6,426 bases of DNA, from assembly GCA_009778255.1 (NCBI GenBank), contig WRKD01000102.1, positions 1 to 6,426 of the forward strand, in the 5' to 3' direction. The stretch's first letter is position 1. Each line of letters begins with the position of its first letter. Below the pieces are notes generated by a model. It was not told the origin of the DNA and searched no databases. It saw only the letters and a list, made by a program, of their open reading frames with translations. Positions 5,955 through 6,426 of this stretch are shown here, piece by piece. The DNA comes from Bacillota bacterium (GTDB lineage: Bacteria; Bacillota; Dehalobacteriia; UBA4068). The translations under genes and the position numbers were made by a program.

Positions 5955-6426
5955 CTATAAGCTAATCCCAAGTAATTGTAAAATACGATTTTGTTCATCA
6001 GTAGGTACAGTGATCACATTTGTTATGGCATTTTAGAATTCAACTGTATTTTTTCTGATGCACTTCAAGGTTTCCATGATATAGTCAAATGTGTATTTTC
6101 TACCAGCCCCTTTCCCATCTATTTCAAATAACGGCTGCAACAGCTGCTTCATATGCCACATTACATAATATGCAAGCATGCAAATAAAAACATGGCATTT
6201 GATCCGATCATCGGTTTTATGGTAAACCGGATGGATTTCCAAGCGAACTGTTTTCATGTTGGCAAAAGTGAGCGCACCCATTCCTCGGAAGGGCGGGAAT
6301 ATATATCGCTCATCATGCCGATCTCCTTCATAAGCGCATATAATGCATGAGACGCCCCGTACTCGCGGCTTAAGGTGATTTTGAAATCCTCTTTCATCAC
6401 TGTCCTTCCTTGAAGGGCGGCTTGCA
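5955..6426 (-). pseudogene. Decayed IS1634-like (DDE) transposase with central deletion, cut by window edge
   Basis: Two homologous parts are joined with the middle missing. The first piece (6424-6254, open at the right edge) reads LQGRTVMKEDFKITLSRE, then a segment ending EEWVRSLL. It matches the region of IS1634-family transposases before the catalytic domain. It then stops at 6254-6256. The second piece, in another frame (about 6270-5955), starts FANMKTVRLEIHPVYH and continues DRIKCHVFICMLAYYVMWHMKQLL, the conserved C-terminal block. An in-frame TAA at 6033-6035 interrupts it. Beyond that, VITVPTDEQNRILQLLGI restores the usual family ending before a TAG at 5955-5957. The DDE catalytic core (several hundred residues) is absent, so the product cannot transpose. 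Terminal repeats were not found: one end is outside the window and the other is not recognisable. Family assignment is from remembered motifs. Confidence 0.8.

Noticed and set aside
1..6426. CRISPR array, tRNA or rRNA genes
   Set aside because: No regularly spaced repeats, cloverleaf-like segments or rRNA signatures were seen on either strand.

Overview
The window looks like chromosomal DNA of a low-to-moderate-GC Bacillota (Firmicutes) bacterium, probably a clostridial or Negativicutes-type lineage. The grounds are strong AGGAGG-type ribosome binding sites, a near-consensus sigma-A promoter in front of rplU, a Firmicutes-style L21-L27 operon, and a YtrA-like GntR regulator. The species cannot be named from the sequence. 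L27 starts with MAHKK and no prp protease gene lies between rplU and rpmA, which argues against Bacilli and typical Clostridium.

Positions 1-4131, all on the minus strand, hold a compact cluster read from right to left. It begins with a promoter with a perfect TATAAT box (about 4211-4216), then a LolD/MacB-type ATPase (3403-4110), a secreted membrane-anchored protein made of Ig-like beta-sandwich modules (1461-3317), a MacB/FtsX-type permease (96-1430), and the first 26 codons of a GntR regulator cut by the window edge (1-78). Gaps are 85, 30 and 17 bp and each downstream gene has its own good Shine-Dalgarno, so this reads as one operon. The ATPase and permease should form a MacB-like mechanotransmission pump. 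The Ig-like protein sits where an HlyD/MacA-type adaptor is often found. The GntR protein may sense the substrate or repress the operon.

Positions 4281-5160, also minus strand, hold the ribosomal operon rplU-rpmA. It has its own promoter (5130-5159), a structured 5' leader likely to be the L21 autoregulatory leader, and a rho-independent terminator (4281-4308). The roughly 115-nt stretch between rpmA and the terminator contains further inverted repeats.

On the plus strand, 5246-5770 encodes an HXXEE-family membrane protein of unknown function, divergent from rplU, with a perfect 7-bp inverted repeat just upstream. From 5955 to the right edge lies a decayed IS1634-like transposase on the minus strand. 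It has lost its catalytic middle, is frameshifted at the junction and carries an in-frame stop near the C-terminus. The 184 bp between the HXXEE gene and the transposase remnant contains only weak inverted repeats and no gene I can support.
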